The notes under the pieces: model-generated
What the model saw: only the letters and a program-made list of their open reading frames with translations
Databases searched by the model: none
What the model was told of the DNA's origin: nothing
Part shown: positions 7,618 to 14,592 of the stretch, piece after piece
Layout of the letters: the number at the start of each line of letters is the position of its first letter
Position numbering within the stretch: the first letter of the stretch is position 1
NCBI GenBank assembly: GCA_900542555.1
Contig: UQNU01000035.1
Span: 1-23,750 of the forward strand
DNA length: 23,750 bases
Origin: an uncultured Collinsella sp.
GTDB taxonomy: Bacteria; Actinomycetota; Coriobacteriia; Coriobacteriales; Coriobacteriaceae
Reading direction: 5' to 3'
Position numbers and translations under genes: made by a program

Positions 7618-7674
7618 GTCTAAATCTGTAACAGCTAGGACCCAAAAACTCGGCTAGATGTTATAGATTTAGAC
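7618..7674. repeat. 57-bp hairpin repeat, copy 3
   Basis: Arms GTCTAAATCTGTAACA (7618-7633) and TGTTATAGATTTAGAC (7659-7674) pair over 16 bp with one mismatch that would be a G-U pair in RNA. The loop is 25 nt, and within it CTAG pairs with CTAG. It starts 18 bp after the stop codon of LacI regulator 1. Confidence 0.85.
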
Positions 7675-7692
7675 AATTCGGTCCGGCTTATT

Positions 7693-7761
7693 CCGTTTGT
7701 CTCGATCTGTAACAACTAGACGGTCAAAAGTGGTCTACATGTTACAGATCGAGACAAACGG
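7693..7761. repeat. Hairpin repeat, copy 4
   Basis: The best copy: a perfect 22-bp inverted repeat (7693-7714 and 7740-7761) with arms ending in TCTCGATCTGTAACA, around a 25-nt loop in which TAGAC pairs with GTCTA. It lies 18 bp after copy 3 and 30 bp before the second lacG terminator. Confidence 0.88.
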
Positions 7762-7791
7762 CCCGCCCTCGGTCCGCCCAAAAACAAAAAC

Positions 7792-7843
7792 GGCGGATAC
7801 GACCAAGGATGCTGGAGCATCCACCGGGAAGGTCGTATCCGCC
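7792..7843 (-). terminator. Rho-independent terminator of the second lacE-lacG operon
   Basis: Arms GGCGGATACGACC (7792-7804) and GGTCGTATCCGCC (7831-7843) pair over 13 bp. A second hairpin, GGATGC/GCATCC (7807-7812 and 7817-7822), is nested in the loop. On the minus strand the stem is followed by GTTTTTGTTTTTGGG. It ends transcription about 90 bp after the lacG stop. Confidence 0.9.
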
Positions 7844-7935
7844 ACACGGAAAGAGGTGCATGGACGCAGCGCCCATGCGATCGGGAATGGTAAGGTGCAC
7901 GGCAGCGTGATGGTTACGGCGGCCGATGGCGTTAA

Positions 7936-9375
7936 CTAGTCCAGACGACGGGTCTGCGCCACGTGCTTATACCAGTATGCGCTTGCCTTGGGCGTGCGCT
8001 TTTGGGTTTCAAAGTCAACGTAGAAGAAGCCGTAACGCTTGTTGTAGCCATTGGTCCAGGAGAACTGATCTTGCAGGCTCCACAGGAAGTAGCCGCCCAC
8101 GTTGACGCCAACCTCCATGGCCTTGAGCAACCAGCGCAGGTGCTGCTCGATGTAGTCGATGCGCGGCTGGTCGTCCACAAAACCGTCCTTGTAGGGGTCC
8201 TTGTAGCCCATGCCGTTCTCGGTGATGAAGATCTGCTTGTAGTTGGGGTAGCGCTGCTTAATGTAGACGAGCAGATCGAACAGGCCCTCGGGATAGATGA
8301 TCCAGTCCCAGTCGGTGGTGGGGATACCAGGCTTGTTCACGTGCTCGCCAATGCCCTTGACGCGCCAGCGGCCAGTGCCCTTCTCGCCCGTACCGTTGTG
8401 GTGCAGGTCGTTCTCGCCGTCGTAAGCCTTCAAGAAGCGGCACTGGTAGTTGTTAACGCCCAGGTAGTCGTTGTAGAGCGCTGCCTCGCGCATGATTTCC
8501 AGATCCTCGTCCAGGATCTCGATGGTGCCGCCCGAGACGGCAGCCAGGCGGTTGGCGCACTCGAGGGTGTCGGGCGCATAGTCGCCGCGGAAGGTGGCAT
8601 CGAGCAAGAACTGGTTCTGCAGCACGTGCTCGTTGTTGGCGGCCTTGATGTCGGCGGGGTCGTTCTCGTTGAGCGGATACTTAAACTCCAACGACTGAAT
8701 GACGCCGATCTTGCCCTTAAAACCGCCGTTGTGGAAGGCAAGCACAGCCTTGGCGTGGGCGAGCATCATGTTGTGCTCGCACTGGAAAGCCTCGGCCAGA
8801 TGCGCCTTGACGCCACCGGGGAAGGTGCCCTCGATGTAGGTGTTGGAGGCGTCGGCCCAGATCTCGTTAAAGGTGAACCAGTAGGTTACCTGGTCGGCGT
8901 ACTCCTTAAAGCAGAAGGTGGCAAAGTTCACAAAGGCGTCGATGGTCTCGCGGTTGAGGAAGTCACCCTTCTCAAAGAGGGGCAGCGGCGTGTCAAAGTG
9001 ATGCAGCGTGACAAACGGCTCAACGTGGTGCTTATGGCACTCGGCGAAGAGATCGTGATAGAACTGGACACCCTCGGGGTTGATTTCGCCGGTACCGTTG
9101 GGGAAGATGCGGCTCCAGGCGATGGAGAGGCGAATGCCGTTGATGCCAAACTCCTCGCACAGCTCCAGATCGACGGGGTACTGGTTGTAGAAGTCCGAAG
9201 CGGGATCGGGGGAGAAACGGCCCTGGGCCTCCAAGAAGTCGTCCCAGGCAACCTTGCCCTTACCGTGAGTGCGGGTCTCGCCCTCTACCTGGTAGGCAGC
9301 AGTGGCGCCGCCAAAGACAAAGTCCTCGGGAAACTGCGCAGGCGGGTTAGTGACGCTAGCAGGGTTAACTGACAT
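7936..9375 (-). CDS. lacG: 6-phospho-beta-galactosidase (GH1), copy 2
   Basis: A 479-aa GH1 enzyme, paralog of the gene at 3038-4459 and likely active on an imported beta-galactoside-6-phosphate. Acid/base Glu171 (TFNEI), nucleophile Glu386 (ITENG) and the phosphate-binding set Ser439, Lys446, Tyr448 are all present, with Trp440 at the galactoside-discriminating position. The first 130 residues are nearly collinear with copy 1. Differences cluster after the LHHFDTP motif (LPLFEKGDFLN here, against a longer EAFYQDGGEGFLT loop in copy 1), which borders the aglycone side and may change substrate range. The ribosome binding site is weak (GGAT). It follows lacE copy 2 by 66 bp. Confidence 0.9.
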   Translation of the reverse strand: MSVNPASVTNPPAQFPEDFVFGGATAAYQVEGETRTHGKGKVAWDDFLEAQGRFSPDPASDFYNQYPVDLELCEEFGINGIRLSIAWSRIFPNGTGEINPEGVQFYHDLFAECHKHHVEPFVTLHHFDTPLPLFEKGDFLNRETIDAFVNFATFCFKEYADQVTYWFTFNEIWADASNTYIEGTFPGGVKAHLAEAFQCEHNMMLAHAKAVLAFHNGGFKGKIGVIQSLEFKYPLNENDPADIKAANNEHVLQNQFLLDATFRGDYAPDTLECANRLAAVSGGTIEILDEDLEIMREAALYNDYLGVNNYQCRFLKAYDGENDLHHNGTGEKGTGRWRVKGIGEHVNKPGIPTTDWDWIIYPEGLFDLLVYIKQRYPNYKQIFITENGMGYKDPYKDGFVDDQPRIDYIEQHLRWLLKAMEVGVNVGGYFLWSLQDQFSWTNGYNKRYGFFYVDFETQKRTPKASAYWYKHVAQTRRLD

Positions 9376-9398
9376 GATGATCCAATCGTCTAAATCGA

Positions 9399-9432
9399 AG
9401 GGCCAGCCGGTCTTGGATGGTCGGCTGGCCCT
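9399..9432 (-). other. Intercistronic hairpin between lacE and lacG, copy 2
   Basis: AGGGCCAGCCG (9399-9409) and CGGCTGGCCCT (9422-9432) pair over 11 bp with a 12-nt loop. On the minus strand it is followed by TCGATTTAG, a poor U-tract, so partial termination or mRNA processing is more likely than full termination. Confidence 0.65.
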
Positions 9433-9441
9433 GAGCGTTAC

Positions 9442-11217
9442 TTACTTCGAGAGTTGCTCGCTTACGAAGGCGAGAGACTTATCGCCGTTCTGGGAGAGCT
9501 CGATGTACTGTTTACCGCGGCAGGCGACGCACTTGTTGCCCACGCGCTCGCAGTCCTTTTGCAGGTCGGCCAGGTAGCTCGCGGCCTGCGGGGCCAGGAC
9601 GACCAGGTCAAAGTCGGGGAGCATGTCGACGTGGTTGCCATATGCCTCGGCAGCGGTTTCAAGATCGATGCCGCGCTCCTTGGCGGCCTTGGCCAGTGCG
9701 TTGGCGAGCAGGCCCGAGGTTCCGCCGCCCTGGCAGAGCACGAGCACGCGCTTGCCGTTGAGGTCGCTGGCGGTTGTTGCCTCGGCAGCGGGTGCTGCGG
9801 AGGCGGCAGCGGCGTCGGCCTTCACGGCATCGGCAGCAGCGCCGGCGGCAACGCTCTTGGCGTCAGCCTTGCCCTGGAAGGCATCGTTGAGCTTGGCAGC
9901 CTTCTCGGCGTTCTTGGCGGCGAGCTCCTCCTGGGAAATCTCGGCCTCCTCGGCGCACTTCTGGGCGTCATAGGCACGGAAGAACGGGTAGTACAGGGCA
10001 AAGTCGACAACCAGGATAAGGGCGAGCATCACAAAGGCGAGCGGCTGGAAGCCCAGACCCATGATGGTGCCGATGGGGCCGGGGACGGTCCAAGGCAGGG
10101 TGTACATAAAGCCGTTCATACCCAAGAAGTCGATAAAGATCTTGAGGATCCAGATGTTGGCGATCGGGGCAAAGACAAACGGGACAAAGAAGACGGGGTT
10201 GAGCACGATGGGCGCGGCGAACAGCAGCGGCTCGTTGACGGCAAAGCAGACGGGGACGATGGCGGCCTTACCGACGGCGCGCATCTCCTGGGACTTGGCC
10301 AGGAAGCAGAACATAAAGACCAGGACGAGCGTGGCGCCGGTGCCGCCCATGCAGACGACGAAGTACTGGGCACCCTGGGTCAGGACAGCGGAAGCGTGCT
10401 GGCCAGCCTGGAACGCAGCCAGGTTGTCGGTCATGTTGGCAACGAGGGCAGCGGCGATGGCGGGCTCGACGATCGAGGGGCCGTGGACGCCCACGAACCA
10501 GAACAGGCTCATGGCGCCGTAGATCACAGCGAGGCCGATGTAGCCGTCGGCAGCGGTGAACAGGGGCTGGAACACCTGGATGACGCCCTGGGCAAAGCAG
10601 AAGCCAAAAGCAGCGCGGAAGGCTATGTCAAAGACCCAAAAGACGGTGATGCAGACGGAGAAGGGGATGATGTCCTTAAAGGTCTGCGAGATGTTGGGCG
10701 GAACCTGCTCGGGCATCTTGACGGTGATGTTGCGCTTAATGAAGAACTTGTAGATGATGCCGGTCACAAACGCAGCGATGAAGGCGGTCAGCAGGCCTTT
10801 GGAACCAAGGTAGGTGGTGTTGAAGCCGCTGGCGGCGTCCGTGGCGATGGTGTCGCTCGAAAGGAGCAAGAAGCCGATGATGGCCGCGCACATGCACGAG
10901 ATGAAGTTGATCTGGTTGTTCTTGGGCAGATCGCGGTTCTGAGCGTCGGCGAAGTGCTTGGCCGTGGTGGCGGCGCAGGCGATGGCCAGGATGCCCATGG
11001 AGTAGTTGTAGCACTTCCACAGGGCGTTGTTGATGTCATCGGGCCAGTAGAAACCCCAGATGTTGGGGACCGAGGCTACCAGGCAGAAGATGGACGAGAA
11101 GATGATGATGGGGATGACGGAGATAAAGCCGTCGCGGATCGCCTTGAGGTACTTGTTGCGGGCGATCGCGTTGAAAAAGGGCTGGCCCTTTTCGATGAGG
11201 GCGATAAGTTGCTCCAT
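9442..11217 (-). CDS. lacE: Lactose-type PTS IICB permease, copy 2
   Basis: A 591-aa IICB permease with the same architecture as copy 1. The IIC membrane domain (about 1-420) has GVHGP (243-247) and AVNEPLLFA (326-334). An Ala/Lys-rich linker (about 421-487) precedes the C-terminal IIB domain with LVLCQGGGTSGLLANAL and phospho-acceptor Cys495. The IIC sequences diverge clearly from copy 1 in the membrane helices, suggesting a different substrate preference or an old duplication. The start has AGGAG 7 nt upstream. It is first in an operon with lacG copy 2 and divergent from LacI regulator 2. It also lacks its own IIA. Confidence 0.92.
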   Translation of the reverse strand: MEQLIALIEKGQPFFNAIARNKYLKAIRDGFISVIPIIIFSSIFCLVASVPNIWGFYWPDDINNALWKCYNYSMGILAIACAATTAKHFADAQNRDLPKNNQINFISCMCAAIIGFLLLSSDTIATDAASGFNTTYLGSKGLLTAFIAAFVTGIIYKFFIKRNITVKMPEQVPPNISQTFKDIIPFSVCITVFWVFDIAFRAAFGFCFAQGVIQVFQPLFTAADGYIGLAVIYGAMSLFWFVGVHGPSIVEPAIAAALVANMTDNLAAFQAGQHASAVLTQGAQYFVVCMGGTGATLVLVFMFCFLAKSQEMRAVGKAAIVPVCFAVNEPLLFAAPIVLNPVFFVPFVFAPIANIWILKIFIDFLGMNGFMYTLPWTVPGPIGTIMGLGFQPLAFVMLALILVVDFALYYPFFRAYDAQKCAEEAEISQEELAAKNAEKAAKLNDAFQGKADAKSVAAGAAADAVKADAAAASAAPAAEATTASDLNGKRVLVLCQGGGTSGLLANALAKAAKERGIDLETAAEAYGNHVDMLPDFDLVVLAPQAASYLADLQKDCERVGNKCVACRGKQYIELSQNGDKSLAFVSEQLSK

Positions 11218-11280
11218 GCAATGCTCCTAAGAGTCGGTGGGTTAACAACGATGGTAGCTTTTGGCGTTCGGTTGCCAAAA

Positions 11281-11294
11281 TGTTGACGTTGCCA
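11281..11294. promoter_or_regulatory. Operator A of the second LacI regulator
   Basis: TGTTGACGTTGCCA is an imperfect palindrome around a central CG, extended to AAAATG...CATTTT at the edges. An adjacent inverted repeat TTTTGGC (11259-11265) / GCCAAAA (11274-11280) abuts it. It lies 64 bp upstream of the lacE start. Confidence 0.6.
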
Positions 11295-11400
11295 TTTTGC
11301 GACACAAAAAAAGACGCGAACCGGTGGTTCCTGTGCCTGCGAACCGTCGATTCCTTATGCGTAAACGTTTGAGCCGCCCGGCGGCTCTGTGTTTGCACAA

Positions 11401-11414
11401 TGGCAACGTTAACA
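11401..11414. promoter_or_regulatory. Operator B of the second LacI regulator
   Basis: TGGCAACGTTAACA is operator A in the opposite orientation with one change. The two centres are 120 bp apart, which would allow DNA looping by a LacI-family dimer pair. Confidence 0.62.
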
Positions 11415-11454
11415 TTTGGGCGCCAAAAGCCGTTTGGGGAAGCAAAAATGTCGG

Positions 11455-11462
11455 TGAACGGT
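11455..11462 (-). promoter_or_regulatory. ACCGTT box, single clear copy
   Basis: The minus strand reads ACCGTTCAC here, identical to the strong half of the other boxes. A possible partner 21 bp away (11476-11483) matches only 5 of 8 positions. It lies 41 bp upstream of operator B with respect to lacE. Confidence 0.35.
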
Positions 11463-11574
11463 AGGTTTTGGGTGGTGAGCGTATGGTGGGGGAGGCGTTG
11501 GATATACTTGAAGGCGTTAAAACTGACTGCGTAGGGTGCCACCAATGGCATCGTCGACATAGAAAGATCGACCT

Positions 11575-12579
11575 ATGGCCGCTGTTAAAAAATCGGTTTC
11601 CGTTAAGGATGTGGCGCGTCTCGCGGGCGTCTCGGAGCAGACAGTCTCGCGTACGGTGCACGATTCGCCCAGCGTGCGCCCCGAGACCAAGGAGCGCGTG
11701 CGTGCCGCCATGCGCGAGCTGGGGTATCGCCCCAATTTTGCCGGTCGATCGCTGCGCCGCGGTAAGTTTAAGACCGTCGGCGTCGCCATGTTCAACATTA
11801 CCGGCACCGGCAACCTCGACCGTATGGAAGGCTTTGCCGCCGCCGCCGACAAACACGGCTACGCCATCACCCTCACTAAAGTAGATGGACATCCTTATAC
11901 CCTCGAGAGCGCATCGTCGCGTATGAGCGCACTGCCGGTGGACGGTATGGTCGTGATCATGAACCGCATGCCGGCGGACTTTGGCACCTTTGAGCCGCTG
12001 CCCGGTATGCAGACGGTGCTCGTTACCATGCTGGAGCACCCGCTGTGCTCGACGGTCGATAACGACCAGTTCGATTGCTCGCGCCAGGTGGTCGAGTACT
12101 TGCTGGGGCAGGGACACAAGACCGTGCACTTTATCTCGTGCCCCGAGCGCTCGCTTTCGGGCATGCGGCGCGAGGAAGGCTGGCGTGAGACATTGCGTGC
12201 GCATGGCATTGAGCCCCCGCAGCTCGTGCGCGGCGACTGGACGGCGCAGAGTGGATATGCTGCCGGCCAGGTGCTTGCGGATGATCCGACCTGCACGGCC
12301 ATTTATGCCTCCAACGACGCCATGGCCTACGGCTGCATCCGTGGGCTCGAGTCACGCGGGAAGTGCGCGCCCCAGGACGTGAGCGTGGTGGGTGTTGACG
12401 ATAGCCTGGGCGATATCGTGCCCGACCGTCGCCTGACCACGGTGCGCTTTGACAACAAGCGCGTCGGCATGTGGGCGGTCGACAAGATTGCCAGCGCCGA
12501 GGGCGTTGAACCCGGTGTGGAGCACATGCTGTTTCCGGGCGTGCTCGTCGAGGGCGATACCGTGCGCGATATACGCTAG
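11575..12579 (+). CDS. LacI-family transcriptional regulator 2
   Basis: A 334-aa LacI/GalR-family repressor. The helix-turn-helix is at residues 9-28 (SVKDVARLAGVSEQTVSRTV), the hinge around FAGRSLRRGK, and the sugar-binding domain ends with VSVVGVDDSL. The specificity-position residues are Glu-Gln. A -10-like TATACT is at 11503-11508; the ribosome binding site is weak (AGAAAGAT). It is divergent from lacE-lacG copy 2 and is the likely repressor of that operon through operators A and B. The sugar domain shares the blocks GIEPP, GDWTAQSGYAAG and CTAIYASNDAMA with the other two LacI paralogs, so the effectors may be related sugars. Confidence 0.87.
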   Translation: MAAVKKSVSVKDVARLAGVSEQTVSRTVHDSPSVRPETKERVRAAMRELGYRPNFAGRSLRRGKFKTVGVAMFNITGTGNLDRMEGFAAAADKHGYAITLTKVDGHPYTLESASSRMSALPVDGMVVIMNRMPADFGTFEPLPGMQTVLVTMLEHPLCSTVDNDQFDCSRQVVEYLLGQGHKTVHFISCPERSLSGMRREEGWRETLRAHGIEPPQLVRGDWTAQSGYAAGQVLADDPTCTAIYASNDAMAYGCIRGLESRGKCAPQDVSVVGVDDSLGDIVPDRRLTTVRFDNKRVGMWAVDKIASAEGVEPGVEHMLFPGVLVEGDTVRDIR

Positions 12580-12639
12580 GGTGTGGACCTGTTTGGGTTG
12601 CCGATAATTGTGTTTGATATTGTTCAGATTGGTTTGGAA

Positions 12640-12669
12640 ACCGTTCACGGGTGAAAAGCAACCGTTCAT
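12640..12669 (+). promoter_or_regulatory. ACCGTT direct-repeat box upstream of lacF
   Basis: ACCGTTCAC starts at 12640 and ACCGTTCAT at 12661, an almost perfect direct repeat with a 21-bp period. With the bases between (GGGTGAAAAGCA) it closely resembles the lacR box at 1214-1243. The LacR-like operator follows 23 bp downstream. Confidence 0.55.
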
Positions 12670-12691
12670 AGCTTGAAATTGTATTTTGCGC

Positions 12692-12709
12692 TGTTCTTTT
12701 TTGTTTGAA
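12692..12709 (+). promoter_or_regulatory. Predicted LacR operator of lacF
   Basis: TGTTCTTT (12692-12699) and TGTTTGAA (12702-12709) form a direct repeat with a 10-bp period, as at gatA and lacA. The sequence TGTTCTTTTTTG recurs on the opposite strand upstream of lacA. Binding by LacR is inference. Confidence 0.5.
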
Positions 12710-12793
12710 TGTTACTGTTTCTGCCATACACAACGCAGCGCGTATGCCCGGACGCGATGCTCTCCGTTGGTTCATATGTGAAAGGAACGCAAT

Positions 12794-13132
12794 ATGGCAA
12801 CCAAAGAAGAAATCTCGATGGTTGGATTCGAGATTGTCGCATACGCGGGCGACGCCCAGACTGATCTGCTTGCAGCGCTCGATGCTGCTCGCGAAGGTGA
12901 TTTTGAGAAGGCTGAGCAGCTGCACAAGGATGCCAGCGATGCACTTATCGGCGCCCACGACACGCAGACCAAGCTGCTTTCGCAGGAGGCCGGCGGCGGC
13001 GAGATGGAGATGACCTTCATCATGGCCCATGCTCAGGATACTCTCATGACCACCATGATCCTGGAGAAGCAGGCCCGCTTTACCATCGATGCCTACAAGC
13101 GCATCGCCGAGCTCGAGGCCAAGCTCGCCTAA
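12794..13132 (+). CDS. lacF: Lactose-type PTS IIA component
   Basis: A 112-aa all-helical PTS lactose/cellobiose IIA, a cytoplasmic trimer in known homologs. It carries phosphate from HPr to the IIB domain of LacE. The active site is MAHAQDTLM, with phospho-His79 and the trimer metal ligand Asp82 at the usual spacing. The length is normal and the start has AAAGGA. It is a single-gene unit with its own promoter region and terminator. As the only lactose-type IIA in the window it probably serves both LacE paralogs. It carries a LacR-type operator, whereas the two lacE operons carry LacI operators, so uptake would need both signals. Confidence 0.92.
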   Translation: MATKEEISMVGFEIVAYAGDAQTDLLAALDAAREGDFEKAEQLHKDASDALIGAHDTQTKLLSQEAGGGEMEMTFIMAHAQDTLMTTMILEKQARFTIDAYKRIAELEAKLA

Positions 13133-13161
13133 CGAGCCCTCACAACCAAGTCCCCTTCCAA

Positions 13162-13193
13162 AAGCTCTGCCGCTACCCGCGGCAGGGCTTTTT
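13162..13193 (+). terminator. Rho-independent terminator of lacF
   Basis: AGCTCTGCCGC (13163-13173) pairs with GCGGCAGGGCT (13179-13189) with one mismatch and a 5-nt loop, followed by TTTTTCTG. It lies 31 bp after the lacF stop. Confidence 0.88.
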
Positions 13194-13206
13194 CTGTCCT
13201 CCTCCA

Positions 13207-13273
13207 AGTTGCGGTGAAATAGGGACTGGATAGGGGCCGACGGGCGCAAAACAATCCCTATTCCACCGCAACT
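13207..13273. repeat. Palindromic repeat, AGTTGCGGTG family
   Basis: Arms of 19 bp (AGTTGCGGTGAAATAGGGA at 13207-13225; complement at 13255-13273) pair with one mismatch around a 29-nt loop. It looks like a REP or MITE-type intergenic element. No target-site duplication is evident. Confidence 0.75.
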
Positions 13274-13283
13274 CATCCGGAGG

Positions 13284-13304
13284 TAGTCATTGGGGACAGT
13301 CTTG
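13284..13304. repeat. Half copy of a GGGGACGTTCTT-type palindromic repeat
   Basis: TAGTCATTGGGGACAGTCTT (13284-13303) matches the left arm of the perfect palindrome at 18004-18059 at nearly every position. No complementary right arm follows. It directly follows the 13207-13273 repeat. Confidence 0.6.
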
Positions 13305-13389
13305 GTGCGCACCGTTGTCCTCCCGTTCGATTTTTGCTCGGTGGGTATACTTCCATCCGCAATACAGGCCGGAATGAGGAGGTATCCAA

Positions 13390-14403
13390 ATGCCGGACAA
13401 CGGATTGATTCAAAAGAAAGATGCGCACGAGATGGCTCATGGGCGTCCTGTCCAGATAACCGAGCACACGGCGGTAACCGAGCTGCAGCCCAGTCTGTCC
13501 GATGTCGTGTGCGCAAACAAAAAGCTGCAGATTGGCTTTATCGTTGCGCTCGTGGTACTGGCGCTGCTGTCGGGCTTTGTAGCTCGTCCGCATTTCGCCG
13601 ATACCAAAACTTGGGACTCCACCATCGAGGTTATCGACCAAAAGAAAGGCAACGTTTTGGCGCTCACGACCTCGTGCGTGGCGCTGTCTGCGGGTATTAC
13701 GGCGCTGCCGGGTGATACGGGAACGCCGGTTGCCGAGCAGCTCGCGCAGCTTTCAGGCAACCTTGGTATCGTGCTTGCCGTGCTATACCTAGAGAAATAT
13801 TTGCTCACGATTTTGTGGTCGGTTGGCTTGGGCATCTTAATCCCGTTTGCGTTGGTGCTCTTTGCGGTGTCGCTCGGCATTCACGGGCGCTGGAGTACGA
13901 GCGCCGTCCTGCGCCGTGCGGCGACACGCGTGCTGGTGGTTGCCGTAATCGGCATGGCGTTGGTGCCTGCAAGCGTATGGGTGTCGCAAAAGGTCGACGA
14001 AACGTATCGCGTTAGCATCGAGGCGGCCGAGCAAAAGGCGGCCGACGCTGCGAGTGCGGCAGATAGCGACAGCTCCAAAACAAGCAAGAAAAAGACCGAG
14101 TCCACAGAGTCCAAGAACGTGCTTGAGCAGCTTGCCGACGGGGCCTCGAGCTTAGTCACGTCGGTAACCAGTGGTGCCAAGCAGATGACCGACGAGATCG
14201 TGCAGCAGGTGACCGACCTTATCGAAGGCGTCATCGTGATGATCGTGACCTCGTGCGTGATTCCATTGCTGGTGCTCGCGGCGTTTTTGTGGCTGGGACA
14301 CACGCTGTTGGGGATTGATATCTCCGGTCCCGCGAACTATTTGACGGGCCGCTTTCTGAGCGCTCCGTCCAAGCACGCCAAAAAGGGCGGGCAGTCCGAG
14401 TAG
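13390..14403 (+). CDS. Hypothetical multi-pass membrane protein
   Basis: A 337-aa protein I do not recognise. Hydrophobic segments lie at about 47-65, 126-144, 146-164, 181-198 and 281-303. Residues 205-275 form a polar stretch rich in Ala, Ser, Lys and Glu (KAADAASAADSDSS, then a Lys-rich run), likely flexible and outside the membrane. There is no signal-peptide-like N-terminus; the first 45 residues are polar. The start has GAGGAGG at good spacing, and a -10-like TATACT is at 13346-13351. It is a single-gene unit between palindromic repeats and a strong terminator, and nothing links it to galactose metabolism. It is a real gene by frame length, ribosome binding site and codon use. Confidence 0.8.
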   Translation: MPDNGLIQKKDAHEMAHGRPVQITEHTAVTELQPSLSDVVCANKKLQIGFIVALVVLALLSGFVARPHFADTKTWDSTIEVIDQKKGNVLALTTSCVALSAGITALPGDTGTPVAEQLAQLSGNLGIVLAVLYLEKYLLTILWSVGLGILIPFALVLFAVSLGIHGRWSTSAVLRRAATRVLVVAVIGMALVPASVWVSQKVDETYRVSIEAAEQKAADAASAADSDSSKTSKKKTESTESKNVLEQLADGASSLVTSVTSGAKQMTDEIVQQVTDLIEGVIVMIVTSCVIPLLVLAAFLWLGHTLLGIDISGPANYLTGRFLSAPSKHAKKGGQSE

Positions 14404-14417
14404 CTAAAACAGCTGTA

Positions 14418-14449
14418 TATACCGGGAAATACCTATACCGGGAAATACC
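14418..14449. repeat. Perfect 16-bp tandem duplication
   Basis: TATACCGGGAAATACC occurs twice without a gap (14418-14433 and 14434-14449), between a stop codon and a terminator hairpin. It looks like a recent slippage duplication or an unstable tandem repeat. Confidence 0.85.
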
Positions 14450-14454
14450 GCCGA

Positions 14455-14488
14455 AGGGCGGCCGAGACACGTTCTCGGCCGCCCTTTT
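14455..14488 (+). terminator. Rho-independent terminator of the membrane protein gene
   Basis: AGGGCGGCCGAGA (14455-14467) and TCTCGGCCGCCCT (14473-14485) pair over 13 bp with a CACGT loop, followed by TTTTGTTTG. Confidence 0.92.
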
Positions 14489-14526
14489 GTTTGTTGAACG
14501 CGTGGTCGCTACGTTCGCGTCAGGCG

Positions 14527-14555
14527 CAAGCGGTCAGCAATTATCCGTAAACGGT
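14527..14555 (-). promoter_or_regulatory. ACCGTT box upstream of lacA
   Basis: The minus strand reads ACCGTTTAC ending at 14548, with a weak partner ACCGCTTG (14527-14534) exactly 21 bp away. It lies 12 bp upstream of the first LacR-like repeat. It reads away from lacA, unlike the other boxes. Confidence 0.3.
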
Positions 14556-14566
14556 ATTTATTCAAA

Positions 14567-14584
14567 AAAGAACAAAGATAAACA
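14567..14584 (-). promoter_or_regulatory. Predicted upstream LacR operator of lacA
   Basis: The minus strand reads TGTTTATC then TGTTCTTT with a 10-bp period (AAAGAACA at 14567-14574 and GATAAACA at 14577-14584 on the plus strand). The TGTTCTTT half is identical to the lacF operator. Confidence 0.5.
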
Positions 14585-14592
14585 AATAGTTG

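Noticed and set aside
2809..7761. Hairpin repeats as a CRISPR array
   Set aside because: There are only two copies per site, the repeats are palindromic with structured rather than unique spacers, and there are no cas genes.
3038..9375. lacG genes as 6-phospho-beta-glucosidases (bglA type)
   Set aside because: Trp after the phosphate-binding Ser, the WDWIIYPEG block and the linkage to lacE, lacF and lacABC favour 6-phospho-beta-galactosidase, although other aryl or glycosyl substrates are possible.
7963..11286. Very long plus-strand open frames opposite lacG copy 2 and lacE copy 2
   Set aside because: They are antisense shadows of genes with clear catalytic motifs. They have low-complexity Gly/Val/Asp-rich translations, no ribosome binding site and no recognisable family.
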